A stretch of DNA of 64,000 nucleotides from contig CBDDIP010000002.1 in NCBI GenBank assembly GCA_965229005.1, positions 1,984,001 to 2,048,000 on the forward strand, in the 5' to 3' direction. The DNA comes from CBDDIP01 sp965229005 (GTDB lineage Bacteria > Actinomycetota > Acidimicrobiia > Acidimicrobiales > Ilumatobacteraceae). Of this stretch, positions 7,803 to 16,287 are shown piece after piece. A program made the position numbers and the translations under genes. Under the pieces are notes generated by a model. It was not told the origin of the DNA and made no database searches. It worked only from the letters and a program-made list of their open reading frames with translations. How positions within the stretch are numbered: position 1 is the first letter of the stretch; every line of letters begins with the position of its first letter.

Positions 7803-9355
7803 CAGAAGACCTCCGGACGCAACGTCGGGAACAGGATGATCTCCTTGATCGACGGCACGCCGGCGATCAGCATCACGACGCGGTCCATGCCGATGCCGAG
7901 ACCACCGGTCGGTGGTAGCCCGTACTCCAGCGCGCGGAGGTAGTCCTCGTCGACGGTGCCGGCCTCGACGTTGCCGGCGTCCTTCGCCTTCTGCTCGTCC
8001 TCGAAGCGCAGGCGCTGCTCGACCGGATCGTTGAGCTCGCTGTAGCCGTTGCCGTGCTCGCGGCCGTTGATGAAGAACTCGAAGCGCTCGGTGAGGAACG
8101 GGTCGGTGCGATCCACGCGAGCGAGCGGAGAGATCTCCACCGGATGGCCGGTGACGAACGTCGGGCGGATGAGCGCCGACTCGCAGTGCGCCTCGAACAG
8201 CTCCTCGATGATCTTGCCGCTGCCCCACGCCGGGTTGACGGCGACGTCGTGCTCGCCGGCGATGGCGCGCATCTTGTCGACCGACATCGACGGGTGCACC
8301 GGCACGCCGATGGCCTCTTCGATGAGGTCGATCATGCGCACTTGCCGCCACGGCTCGGACAGGTCGACCTGCTCGCCGGCGATGTCGATGACAGTCGTGC
8401 CGAGCGCGTCGCGCGCTGCGTTGGTGACGAGCTCCTCGCTGATCGCGATCATCTCCGAGTAGTCGGCGAACGCCTGGTAGAGCTCCATCATCGTGAACTC
8501 GGGGTTGTGTCGGGTGGAGATGCCCTCGTTGCGGAAGATGCGCCCGATCTCGAAGACGCGGTCCATCCCGCCGACGATCAGCCGCTTGAGGTGCAGCTCC
8601 AGCGCGATGCGGAGGTACAGCTGCATGTCCAACGCGTTGTGGTGGGTGAGGAACGGGCGTGCGTGCGCGCCGCCGGCCTCCACGTGCAGCACCGGCGTCT
8701 CGACCTCGACGAAGCCGTGGCCGTGCAACGTGCGCCTGAAGCTGGCGATCACCTCGTGGCGAACGCGGAACGAGCGACGTGCGTCCTCGTTGACGATCAG
8801 GTCGGCGTAGCGCTGGCGGAAGCGCGTGTCGGTGTCGGTGAGGCCGTGCCACTTGTCGGGCATCGGGCGTACCGCCTTCGACAACAGCTCGAAGCGTTCG
8901 ACCTTCACGCTCAGCTCGCCCTTGCGCGTGGTCATCACCGTGCCGTGCACGCCGACCCAGTCGCCGAGGTCGAGGTCGCCGAACGCGGCGAAGCCGTCGT
9001 CGCCGATGACCGCCTTCGAGACGAACAGCTGCACCTCGGTCTCGCGCTCGCGGATCGTGGCGAAGATCAGCTTGCCCTGCTCGCGGCGCAGCAGCATCCG
9101 GCCGGCGATGGCCACCTGCACGTCGGTCTCGGTACCCGGCTCGAGGTGCCCGTGTGCATCGCGCAGCTCGGCGAGGGTGGTGCTGCGGTCGAAGCGGTAG
9201 GGGTACGGGTTGACGCCCGCCGTGCGCATCTCGGCCAGCTTGTCCAGCCGCTTGGCCTTCTCGGCGACCAGCCCGGAGCCGGTGAGACCCGGTTCCTCGT
9301 CGACGTCAGTGGCGGGAGGTCCGGGATCGGACGCGGTCGGATCAGTGCTGCTCAC
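7802..9355 (-). CDS. lysS: Lysine--tRNA ligase, class II
   Basis: A 517-residue class II lysyl-tRNA synthetase. An N-terminal OB-fold tRNA-binding domain spans about residues 70-170, followed by the catalytic domain with motif 2 (RIFRNEGISTRHNPEFTMME) and motif 3 (GLGIGMDRVVM). GTG at 9353-9355 gives a typical length with a low-complexity acidic leader of about 35 residues. It is the first gene of the lysS-dapD pair and reads away from the M15 peptidase gene, from which it is separated by 99 bases containing both promoters. Confidence 0.96.
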   Translation of the reverse strand: MSSTDPTASDPGPPATDVDEEPGLTGSGLVAEKAKRLDKLAEMRTAGVNPYPYRFDRSTTLAELRDAHGHLEPGTETDVQVAIAGRMLLRREQGKLIFATIRERETEVQLFVSKAVIGDDGFAAFGDLDLGDWVGVHGTVMTTRKGELSVKVERFELLSKAVRPMPDKWHGLTDTDTRFRQRYADLIVNEDARRSFRVRHEVIASFRRTLHGHGFVEVETPVLHVEAGGAHARPFLTHHNALDMQLYLRIALELHLKRLIVGGMDRVFEIGRIFRNEGISTRHNPEFTMMELYQAFADYSEMIAISEELVTNAARDALGTTVIDIAGEQVDLSEPWRQVRMIDLIEEAIGVPVHPSMSVDKMRAIAGEHDVAVNPAWGSGKIIEELFEAHCESALIRPTFVTGHPVEISPLARVDRTDPFLTERFEFFINGREHGNGYSELNDPVEQRLRFEDEQKAKDAGNVEAGTVDEDYLRALEYGLPPTGGLGIGMDRVVMLIAGVPSIKEIILFPTLRPEVF

Positions 9356-9454
9356 AGTGGGTAGACCGTACCGCCTGGACGCTCCCGCCCGCGAGTGCAT
9401 TGACGCCCGGTGGTAGGTTGCCCACCGAGTGGGCCCGACTCTGCAGGAAGATCG

Positions 9455-10864
9455 ATGCGCGTGTTGAACCGGATGAACCGGCAACGACCCCGGCACTGGG
9501 GTCGTCGACTTGCCACCACGGGTGTGGCGATGGTGATCGTCACGGCGATGGTCGCCGACACGGCGGCCGCCCCGAGCTCGATCGACGGGCCGGCGTCCGC
9601 GTCCGAGGCGGCCGACTACACCGGGCCGCTGGCGGTCGACATGGTGTCGGTGTACAACTCCGGCGCGCTGCTCAGCAACGTTCGCGATTCGGCGATCGCC
9701 GCTGCGGCCGACGTCGGCGCCGCGTACGCGGTCGGCCGCGGCTTCACCATCGGGTTGACCCGCGTCCGTCGCGGCAGCACCGTCATCCAGCAGGCGAGTG
9801 GCGGCGCAGCCGGCCCGTGGCGGTTCCCGATGTCGGTCACCGCGTTGCCGATCGACACCATCGCCGGCGTGATGGGTCGCAACGTGTCGCGCTACGTCGG
9901 TGGGGCGAGCATCGTGATGAGCCAGACGTCGGCGTCGATGCGCGGCGCTCAGGTGGGCGACACGATCGACGTCATGGCCGACGGTGGAGCGATCATCACC
10001 TACACCATCGGACGCATCGCCACCGATGACGAGGTGGGCGGCGCCGAGATCACGATGACCATCCAGCAGTCGGATCAGCTCGGCGCCAACATCGACACGC
10101 GGGTGCTGATCTGGGGCATGAAGGATCGCGCCGCGATGGAGGGACGCCTGTTCGCTCGCGGTCTGTCCACCAACTCGAAGATCCGTGTGCGCAAGAGCTG
10201 GGACGCCTTCGACCCCGATCTGACGCTCGGCGTGGCCGAGACGAAGCAGCAGCTCGGCGAGTTCGACTTCACCGTCTCGTCCAGCGGGGCGATGTCGGTC
10301 AACCCGGCCTGGACGTCGGCGAACATCCCGAACCGTACGCCGGGCGCGCCGAACATGATCAACAGCTACATGGTCAACAGCTGCCACCAGCGGATCAAGC
10401 CCGACCTCGTCGCTGCGCTGAACGACGTGGCCGCCGCCGGGCTGACCGGGCTGCTCACCGGCGGGACGATCGGCGGCTGCTACACGCCGCGGTTCGCACG
10501 CCAGGGCCTCGGGTTGTACATCGGCTCGGTGTCGCGCCACACGTGGGGCCAGGCGATGGACATCAACACGGTCGCCAACTGCCAGGGGTGCGTGCCGAAG
10601 ATGGACTGCCGCATCGTGCGCATCTTCCGGGCCCACAACTTCGCCTGGGGTGGCAACTTCATCTTCACCGACGGCATGCACTTCGAGTGGGTGGGCACCC
10701 GACGCGACGGCTTCCAGTATCCGTCGAGGTACTGCCCGAACCTCCCCGGCGGCAGCTCGCAGACCAACTCGCTCGACCCACCGACGATCACCCCTGCCAC
10801 CACGCCCGCGCCGCGCAGCGAGTTCTTCGCCGCCGACGGCTTCATGCTCGACACCGGCGAGTAG
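9455..10864 (+). CDS. Secreted M15-family peptidase (D,D-carboxypeptidase-like)
   Basis: A 469-residue exported protein. An N-terminal signal or anchor segment covers about residues 20-36 after a basic stretch. The C-terminal domain carries zinc-binding residues in the M15 pattern: His362 and Asp369 in SRHTWGQAMDIN and His409 in MHFEW. These peptidases trim peptidoglycan stem peptides (VanY-like). The central 300 residues have no family I recognise. AGGAAG lies 6 bases before the chosen ATG; a GTG further upstream at 9410 is less likely because it precedes the ribosome site. The last 50 residues are Pro/Thr-rich. Confidence 0.82.
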   Translation: MRVLNRMNRQRPRHWGRRLATTGVAMVIVTAMVADTAAAPSSIDGPASASEAADYTGPLAVDMVSVYNSGALLSNVRDSAIAAAADVGAAYAVGRGFTIGLTRVRRGSTVIQQASGGAAGPWRFPMSVTALPIDTIAGVMGRNVSRYVGGASIVMSQTSASMRGAQVGDTIDVMADGGAIITYTIGRIATDDEVGGAEITMTIQQSDQLGANIDTRVLIWGMKDRAAMEGRLFARGLSTNSKIRVRKSWDAFDPDLTLGVAETKQQLGEFDFTVSSSGAMSVNPAWTSANIPNRTPGAPNMINSYMVNSCHQRIKPDLVAALNDVAAAGLTGLLTGGTIGGCYTPRFARQGLGLYIGSVSRHTWGQAMDINTVANCQGCVPKMDCRIVRIFRAHNFAWGGNFIFTDGMHFEWVGTRRDGFQYPSRYCPNLPGGSSQTNSLDPPTITPATTPAPRSEFFAADGFMLDTGE

Positions 10865-10870
10865 CCGTTC

Positions 10871-10933
10871 ACCTCGGGCTCGCTGCGCTCGCCTCCCGTG
10901 CTCGCTCGCTGGCGCTCGCTCACCCGAACTCCA
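10871..10933. repeat. Dispersed GC-rich repeat, copy 1
   Basis: A 60-odd base stretch of alternating GCTCGCT-type units. Nearly the same sequence occurs in inverse orientation at 19259-19320, with only a few substitutions and a one-base length change. It fills most of the gap between the M15 peptidase and the LpdA-like gene and has no coding potential of its own. Confidence 0.7.
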
Positions 10934-10984
10934 GTTCTCGCGTCGCAGGTCAGTGGGTACCCGCGCCGGTAGGCTGCCCGCCTT

Positions 10985-12361
10985 GTGGCGACTCGATTTG
11001 TGATCATCGGTGGCGGGCCGGCTGGGAACACGGCCGCCACGTACGCGGCTCGGCTCGGTGCGGAAGTCACGCTGATCGAACGTGACGTCGTCGGCGGCGC
11101 GGCGCACCTGTGGGACTGCATCCCGTCGAAGACGATGATCGCCACCGGTGGCGCCATGAGCTTCACCAGGCGGATCCAGGGCATGGGTCTCGAGCAGCAG
11201 GTGGCCGAGGTGGACATCGAGGCGCTGCGCGTGCGCATCGACTCGATCAAGGACCGGTTGCAGCACGGCACCACCCGTCTGCTGCAGAGCCAGGGCGTGA
11301 CGATGCTGCACGGCACGGCGCGCATGGTCGGCCCGAACGACGTCGAGGTCACGACCGCCGATGGCGTGCGCCAGATCCACGCGGACGCAGTGCTGGTCAG
11401 CACCGGGTCGCGGCCGCGCATCCCGGAGTGGTGCCAGCCCGATCACGAGCGGATCCTCGTCACCCGCGACTGCTACCCGCCGGCGATCTTCCCCGAGTCG
11501 ATCACCGTCATCGGGTCCGGCGTCACCGGTGTGGAGTTCGTGCACATGTTCTCCAGCTTCGGTGCGCACGTCACCCTGGTGGTCAGCCGCCAGCAGGTGC
11601 TGCCGCAGAAGGATCCCGAGGTCGCCGCGGTGCTGGAGGACGACTTCCTCAAGCGCGGGGTGCGATTGCTGAAGGGCGCGCGTGCGACGTCGATCGACCG
11701 AGAGACGTCCGACGCCGGCGCCGATTCCGTGGTGGTGCGTTGCGACGACGGTCGCGTCGTGCGCAGCTCGCATGCGGTGCTGGCCATCGGCTCGATCCCC
11801 AACAGCGACGGGCTCGGCCTCGACCTGGCCGGCGTGGAGATGGATTCGGGCGGCTACGTCACCATCAACCGCCACTGCCAGAGCAACGTCAGTCACATCT
11901 ACGCAGCGGGCGACGTGTCGGGCAAGCTGCCGCTGTCGAGCGTTGCGTCGATGCAGGGCCGCAAGGTGGCCGAGCACGTGATGGGCTTGCAGAAGGTGGC
12001 CCACCGCCATCTCGACTACGACAAGGCCGCAAGCGCGATCTTCACCGAACCGGAGATCGCCGACGTCGGTCTCGCCGAGGCTGAGGCCTTCGCCGTCGGT
12101 CGCAAGATCCGCGTCACGAAGGTGCCGTTCAGCGCAACGCCGAAGGCGCTCATCAACGACGACGCTCGCGGGTTCGTGAAGATCATCAGCGACCCGGCGA
12201 CGGGTGTGGTGCTCGGCGGTTCGATCGTCGGGCGTCACGCGGCGGAGCTCATCAGCGTGATCGCGCTGGCGGTCACCGCCAACCTGAAGGTCACCGACAT
12301 CGTCGAGAGCCTGCTCGTCCATCCGGCACTGTCGGAGGCACTGGCCGAAGCGGCCGAGTGA
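10985..12361 (+). CDS. NAD(P)H-quinone dehydrogenase / LpdA-like flavoprotein
   Basis: A 458-residue member of the pyridine-nucleotide disulfide oxidoreductase family. The FAD-binding GGGPAGNTAA is at residues 9-18, the NAD(P) motif GSGVTGVEF near 178, and the second FAD motif IYAAGDVSG near 305. In the redox centre the first cysteine of the C-x4-C pair is replaced by Ala40 while Cys45 remains, and His446/Glu451 are kept. This is the arrangement known in mycobacterial LpdA (Rv3303c), which acts as a quinone reductase and not a lipoamide dehydrogenase. The start is GTG 10985, only 50 bases past the repeat element. Confidence 0.85.
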   Translation: MATRFVIIGGGPAGNTAATYAARLGAEVTLIERDVVGGAAHLWDCIPSKTMIATGGAMSFTRRIQGMGLEQQVAEVDIEALRVRIDSIKDRLQHGTTRLLQSQGVTMLHGTARMVGPNDVEVTTADGVRQIHADAVLVSTGSRPRIPEWCQPDHERILVTRDCYPPAIFPESITVIGSGVTGVEFVHMFSSFGAHVTLVVSRQQVLPQKDPEVAAVLEDDFLKRGVRLLKGARATSIDRETSDAGADSVVVRCDDGRVVRSSHAVLAIGSIPNSDGLGLDLAGVEMDSGGYVTINRHCQSNVSHIYAAGDVSGKLPLSSVASMQGRKVAEHVMGLQKVAHRHLDYDKAASAIFTEPEIADVGLAEAEAFAVGRKIRVTKVPFSATPKALINDDARGFVKIISDPATGVVLGGSIVGRHAAELISVIALAVTANLKVTDIVESLLVHPALSEALAEAAE

Positions 12362-12365
12362 CCTG

Positions 12366-12893
12366 ATGTTCTCCGCGGGCGAGGACGTCGACGGCCCGGC
12401 CATTCCCGCGGGCCTGACCCTTGCTCCCTTTCCCCGGCGCATCGTCGGACTGGTGATCGATCAGGTCGTCATCGTGCTGCCGGTGATCGCTGTCGCCATT
12501 GCGTTCGGGTACACGCCGGGCGACGACATCTCGGACAACGCGTTGCTCGTGTTCAACATCAGCGTCGCGGTGTTGGGGCTGACCTACGAGACCCTGCTCA
12601 TCGGAGCGTTCAGCCGAACCCTGGGCAAGCTGGCCACGCGCACACGGGTTGTGCGAGCCGTCGACGGCGGCAGGGTCGGGTGGCCCGAAGCGCTGCTGCG
12701 CGCGCTGGTGCCGACCGCGCTCGGCGTCGTGCCGACGTTCGGCGTCGCTCTCGGGGCGATGGTCTACATCTGGGCAACGTTCAACCCGCTGCGTCAGGGC
12801 CTGCACGATCGTGCGGCGGCGACGTTGGTGGTGCGCGAGCGGCGCGTGAAGTCGTTCAACCGTCCGGCAATCGACGAGCATCCGGTCATCTGA
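12366..12893 (+). CDS. RDD family membrane protein
   Basis: A 175-residue protein with an RDD-type core: FPRRIVGLVIDQVVIVLPVIAVAIAFG (first helix with the Arg and Asp), a second helix around residues 65-85, and RTLGKLATRTRVV after it. The final HDRAAATLVVRE is also typical. The role of RDD proteins is mostly unknown; ion or solute transport has been proposed. It begins 5 bases after the LpdA-like gene and is probably co-transcribed with it. Confidence 0.85.
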   Translation: MFSAGEDVDGPAIPAGLTLAPFPRRIVGLVIDQVVIVLPVIAVAIAFGYTPGDDISDNALLVFNISVAVLGLTYETLLIGAFSRTLGKLATRTRVVRAVDGGRVGWPEALLRALVPTALGVVPTFGVALGAMVYIWATFNPLRQGLHDRAAATLVVRERRVKSFNRPAIDEHPVI

Positions 12894-12927
12894 ACAGCGG
12901 TAAGGTGCGGCGAACCGAGGAGGGCAC

Positions 12928-13038
12928 ATGCCCCAGAAGTCGCCAGAGAAGAACAGCGCCAAGAAGGCCGGCAAGTCGCTGAAAGAGAAGCGCGAAGTGA
13001 AGAAGGCCAAGAAGGCCGGCAAGTCGGGCCTCGGCTGA
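12928..13038 (+). CDS. Lysine-rich 36-residue microprotein
   Basis: A short open frame reading MPQKSPEKNSAKKAGKSLKE at its start and ending in KSGLG. GAGGAGGG sits 4-10 bases before the ATG, the strongest ribosome binding site of the neighbourhood. About 13 of 36 residues are lysine, the unit KKAGKS occurs twice, and there are almost no hydrophobic residues, so it is probably disordered and binds nucleic acid or ribosomes (inference). I recall similar short Lys-rich proteins with SLKEKR in other actinobacteria. It lies between the RDD gene and a GNAT gene on the same strand. Confidence 0.7.
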   Translation: MPQKSPEKNSAKKAGKSLKEKREVKKAKKAGKSGLG

Positions 13039-13048
13039 GACGCCGGCG

Positions 13049-13597
13049 TTGGCGCTGCAGTACCCGCTGACGAGCCTCCACGACGACGCCATTCGCCTCC
13101 GCGAGTGGCGCCTTGACGACGTTGCCTGCATCGAGGCCGCGAGCGCTGACGCGCGCATCCCGGAGGGCACCACCGTGCCCGCGACCTGGTCGCCCGACGA
13201 GGGCCGCGCCTACATCGAGCGGCAGTGGTCGCGGCAGACGAGCGGAGAAGGGCTGTCGTTCGCCATCGCCCGCATCGACGACGATCGGGCCATCGGCTCG
13301 ATCGTGCTGATGATGCGCTGGCTGCCGGAGACGGCCGGCATCGGGTACTGGCTGCTCGACAGCGAGCGCGGCCGGGGCGTGGCCAAGCGGGCCGTCGGCC
13401 TGCTGGCCCCGTGGGCCGTCACCGAGGGCGGCATCGCTCGCGTCGAGGGACTGGTCGAGCCAGAGAACATCGCCTCGCAGCGCGTGCTGGAGTCGTGCGG
13501 CTTCCAGCTCGAAGGCCGACTTCGCTCGTACCTCGTCTTCCCGACTCGGCGCGCGGACGCGTTGTCGTATTCGCTGATCGCTCCGAATTCCCGCTGA
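13049..13597 (+). CDS. GNAT family N-acetyltransferase (RimJ/RimL-like)
   Basis: A 182-residue acetyltransferase of the RimJ/RimL subgroup. The opening LHDDAIRLREWRLDDV, the acetyl-CoA loop in LLDSERGRGVAKRAVGLLAPWA and the EPENIASQRVLESCGFQLEGRLR motif near the C terminus are all characteristic. TTG 13049 is the start, 10 bases after the microprotein stop. Such enzymes acetylate protein N termini or small amines; the target is unknown. Confidence 0.85.
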   Translation: MALQYPLTSLHDDAIRLREWRLDDVACIEAASADARIPEGTTVPATWSPDEGRAYIERQWSRQTSGEGLSFAIARIDDDRAIGSIVLMMRWLPETAGIGYWLLDSERGRGVAKRAVGLLAPWAVTEGGIARVEGLVEPENIASQRVLESCGFQLEGRLRSYLVFPTRRADALSYSLIAPNSR

Positions 13598-13661
13598 CCT
13601 GTCACCTGTCGGGGGGTCTCGTTCGTCAACATGGTGACGCCCCGCCACGGAAGGAACCGAC

Positions 13662-14123
13662 ATGACCCAACGACTCAACTTCGCCTCGACCTCGCCCGAG
13701 CTGTACCGCCACCTGGCGGCGCTCGAGGGGCACATCGCCGGCAAGGTCGATCACACGCTCTACGAGCTGATCAAGCTGCGCGCCTCGATGATCAACGGCT
13801 GCGCGTTCTGCATCGACATGCACAGCACCGATGCGTTGCAGGCCGGTGAGACGCCCGCTCGCCTGTTCGGCCTCGCTGCGTGGTGGGAGACGCCGCTGTA
13901 CACGCAGGCCGAACGCGCGGCGTTGGCGTTGACGGATGCGGTCACGAAGTTCGGTGAGCACGGCGTGCCCGACGACGTCTACGACGCTGCGCTCGCCGAG
14001 TTCGGTGAGGAAGGCGTGCTGTACGTCGTGGCCGCGATCGCGATGATCAACACGTGGAACCGGTTCGCCATCACCTTCCAGACCACGCCGGCCAGCGCCA
14101 GGCGTTCGAACGCGGCGAACTGA
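13662..14123 (+). CDS. AhpD-like carboxymuconolactone decarboxylase family protein
   Basis: A 153-residue helical protein with the redox motif Cys47-x2-Cys50 and His54 in NGCAFCIDMHS, the active-site pattern of AhpD-type alkylhydroperoxidases. It likely reduces peroxides with electrons from a thiol donor. GGAAGGAA lies 6-13 bases before the ATG. The membrane-protein gene follows after one base, suggesting an operon. Confidence 0.88.
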   Translation: MTQRLNFASTSPELYRHLAALEGHIAGKVDHTLYELIKLRASMINGCAFCIDMHSTDALQAGETPARLFGLAAWWETPLYTQAERAALALTDAVTKFGEHGVPDDVYDAALAEFGEEGVLYVVAAIAMINTWNRFAITFQTTPASARRSNAAN

Positions 14124-14124
14124 C

Positions 14125-14541
14125 GTGCTGCAACGAGCGGTGCTCATCTACCTCGCGTTGAGCGGGGCGTTGGTCGGCGTGTGGGCGGCGTTCTTCCCCC
14201 GGTCGTTCTACGACGACTTCCCCGGCGCCGGTCGAGTGTGGATCGCCGTCGACGGGCCGTACAACGAGCACCTCGTGCGCGACGTCGGCCAGTTCAGTCT
14301 GGCGCTGATGGCGGTCACGATCGTTGCTGCAGCCACGATGCAGACACTGGTGGTGCGCGCCGCAGCGGCGGGTTGGCTGGTCAACGCGGTGCCGCACTTC
14401 GTGTACCACGTGCGCCACCTGGACAACTACGACACCGCCGATCAGGTCGGCAACGTGGCCAGCCTCGGCCTGCTCGTCGCGCTCCCGATCGTCGTGCTGG
14501 TGCTGTCGTTCCGAGGGCCGTCGTCCGCCGCGCGAGCATGA
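14125..14541 (+). CDS. Four-helix membrane protein of unknown function
   Basis: A 138-residue hydrophobic protein with segments near residues 5-25, 55-75, 78-95 and 108-130. The conserved-looking FFPRSFYDDFPG motif between helices 1 and 2 and the PHFVYHVRHLDNY segment before helix 4 suggest a defined family, but I cannot name it. GTG 14125 follows the AhpD-like stop with one base between, so the two are probably translated together. Confidence 0.7.
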   Translation: MLQRAVLIYLALSGALVGVWAAFFPRSFYDDFPGAGRVWIAVDGPYNEHLVRDVGQFSLALMAVTIVAAATMQTLVVRAAAAGWLVNAVPHFVYHVRHLDNYDTADQVGNVASLGLLVALPIVVLVLSFRGPSSAARA

Positions 14542-14545
14542 GGCG

Positions 14546-15049
14546 ATGGATGTTCATGAGCTCCTCGCCGATCTGTTCGGCCGAGTCGACGAGCACGTGC
14601 ACGAGGCCGTCGACGGGCTGACGCCCGCGCAGCTGCGCACCGCTCCGCTGCCTGGCGCCAACCCGATCGGTTGGCTGGTCTGGCACCTCGCGCGCGTGGA
14701 GGACCACCACGTCGCCGAGCTCGTCGGCGACGATCAGATCTGGATCACCGCCGACTGGGCACAACGCTTCGGCCTCGAGCCCGATCCGGAGAACTCCGGC
14801 TACGGCCACTCGTCAGTCGACGTCGCCGCGGTGCAACCGGAGAGCGCAGCCGCGTTGGTCGAGTACTACGAAGCGGTGCGCGCTCGAACCCGGACGTACG
14901 TCGCCGGGCTCGTGCCGGCCGACCTCGACCGCGTCGTCGATCGCCGCTGGGACCCACCGGTGACCCTCGGCGTGCGCCTGGTCAGCATCATCGACGACGA
15001 GATCCAGCACAGCGGCCAGGCCGCGTACGCCCGAGGGATGATCAGCTAG
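14546..15049 (+). CDS. DinB-like / DUF664 mycothiol-transferase family protein
   Basis: A 167-residue four-helix-bundle protein. The residues GWLVWHLARVEDHHVAEL (about 38-55) and IIDDEIQHSGQAAYARG near the C terminus provide the three-histidine metal site of the DinB superfamily. In actinobacteria these proteins are often thiol (mycothiol)-dependent S-transferases. The ATG at 14546 overlaps no other gene and starts 4 bases after the membrane-protein stop. Confidence 0.85.
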   Translation: MDVHELLADLFGRVDEHVHEAVDGLTPAQLRTAPLPGANPIGWLVWHLARVEDHHVAELVGDDQIWITADWAQRFGLEPDPENSGYGHSSVDVAAVQPESAAALVEYYEAVRARTRTYVAGLVPADLDRVVDRRWDPPVTLGVRLVSIIDDEIQHSGQAAYARGMIS

Positions 15050-15052
15050 CCG

Positions 15053-15394
15053 TTACTCGCGCGGCTCGTGCACGGTGCCGATGCGGAGGCGGTTGCCGTC
15101 CGGATCGGTGAGCTGGATGTCACGGGCCCACGGCTGGTCCTCGACCTCGACGCCGAACTCCGCGGCGAACCAGTCGACGTCGTCGACGTAGTAGTACACG
15201 AGCGCGAACGGATGCGCGTCGCCCGTGTGCTCGGACAGGTGCAGGTGCACGTCGCCGCGACGCAGGAACATGTACGCGGGCATGTGCGGCTCGAAGCGGT
15301 GCACGCCGAGCACTTCGAAGCCGAGCCGGGCGTACCACTTCGCGCTCTCGCTTGCGTCGCGCACCCGGAACACCGGGACCATCTCCTCGCTCAT
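15053..15394 (-). CDS. VOC family protein (glyoxalase / bleomycin-resistance type)
   Basis: A 113-residue single-unit vicinal-oxygen-chelate protein. It has the repeated beta-alpha-beta-beta-beta pattern, with PVFRVRDASESAKWYARLGFEVLG at the start and IQLTDPDGNRLRIG at the end. Single-domain members of this type often bind drugs such as bleomycin and work as dimers, but enzymatic roles are also possible. The frame is open further upstream; the ATG at 15392-15394 gives a standard start. It converges on the DinB-like gene with 3 bases between stops. Confidence 0.85.
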   Translation of the reverse strand: MSEEMVPVFRVRDASESAKWYARLGFEVLGVHRFEPHMPAYMFLRRGDVHLHLSEHTGDAHPFALVYYYVDDVDWFAAEFGVEVEDQPWARDIQLTDPDGNRLRIGTVHEPRE

Positions 15395-15439
15395 GGAACT
15401 CGACCGTACCCGCGCCGGCGCGTTCGTTAGGTTCGATGC

Positions 15440-16249
15440 GTGCGCACCGTGGAGGAGCTGACCGCCGATCTCCGTGCACTGGGCGTTGCATCCGGCGATC
15501 TGGTCATGGTGCACGCCTCGCTGCGGCGCATCGGGCCCGTGGTCGGCGGGGGCGATGGCGTGCTCGACGCGTTGCTGGCTGCCGTCGGCCCGGACGGCAC
15601 GCTGATGATGAACGTCGGGGTTCGCGACGACTGGGGATGGGTCAACGATCGGCCGGAGCTGGATCGGCTGGCGCTGCTCGTCGATGCCGAGCCGTTCGAC
15701 CCGTTGACGACTCCCGCCGAGCCGGACAACGGCGTGCTCGCCGAGCTGTTCCGCGTGCGGGCGGGAGCGGTGGTGAGCAACAACCCGGAGGGTCGGCTTG
15801 GCGCCCTCGGTCCGTTGGCCGAGGGTCTGATGGCGGATGCGCCATGGGACGACTACTACGGGCCCGGGTCACCGCTGCAGCGTCTGGTCGAGGCCGGCGG
15901 TAAGGTGCTGCGGCTCGGCGCCGACCTCGGCACGGTGACGCTGATCCACTACGGCGAGTACCTGGTGGACCTGCCGTCGAAGATCCGGGTGCGACGGCAT
16001 CGTCGGGTGCGCACGCCGGCGGGTTCGGAGGTCCGCACGGTCGAGTGCCTCGACGACAGCACCGGCATCGTCGAGCAGCCCGACGGCACGCCGGACTACT
16101 TCGAGACGATCCTGATCGACTACCTCGCCGCCGGACGGGCGTCAGTCGGAAGTGTGGGCAGCGCGACGAGCGAGCTCATCGACGCGGCCGATCTGGTCGC
16201 CTTCGCCGTTGGGTGGATGGGCGAGCACCTCCGCCAACTGGATGTCTGA
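15440..16249 (+). CDS. AAC(3)-family N-acetyltransferase
   Basis: A 269-residue protein of the aminoglycoside 3-N-acetyltransferase fold. The N-terminal GVASGDLVMVHASLRRIGPVVGG, the SNNPEGRLGALGP stretch and the catalytic region TLIHYGEYL are typical. Chromosomal members often act on unknown amines and need not confer resistance. The C-terminal residues LDV and the stop TGA at 16247-16249 are supplied by a palindromic element, suggesting the original end of the gene was replaced. Confidence 0.85.
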   Translation: MRTVEELTADLRALGVASGDLVMVHASLRRIGPVVGGGDGVLDALLAAVGPDGTLMMNVGVRDDWGWVNDRPELDRLALLVDAEPFDPLTTPAEPDNGVLAELFRVRAGAVVSNNPEGRLGALGPLAEGLMADAPWDDYYGPGSPLQRLVEAGGKVLRLGADLGTVTLIHYGEYLVDLPSKIRVRRHRRVRTPAGSEVRTVECLDDSTGIVEQPDGTPDYFETILIDYLAAGRASVGSVGSATSELIDAADLVAFAVGWMGEHLRQLDV

Positions 16250-16280
16250 CGCGCGGCAGAGCCGCGTCTCCGACATCCAG
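16238..16280. repeat. Palindromic stop-codon element A, copy 1
   Basis: Arms of 20 bases (16238-16257 and 16261-16280) flank the loop AGA; 17 of 20 positions pair. Outer arm begins CTGGATGTCTGA. It lies between convergent genes: the AAC(3)-like gene stops inside the left arm and the carboxylase gene stops 8 bases beyond the right arm. Probably acts as a two-way terminator. Confidence 0.85.
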
Positions 16281-16287
16281 ATCGCGA

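Noticed and set aside
9562..12442. Very long minus-strand frame continuing upstream of lysS
   Set aside because: The part upstream of lysS is low-complexity His/Arg/Asp shadow of the peptidase and LpdA genes; lysS similarity starts at 9355.
15440..16249. Assigning the AAC(3)-like gene as an aminoglycoside resistance determinant
   Set aside because: The fold is clear but chromosomal relatives act on other substrates and context gives no support.
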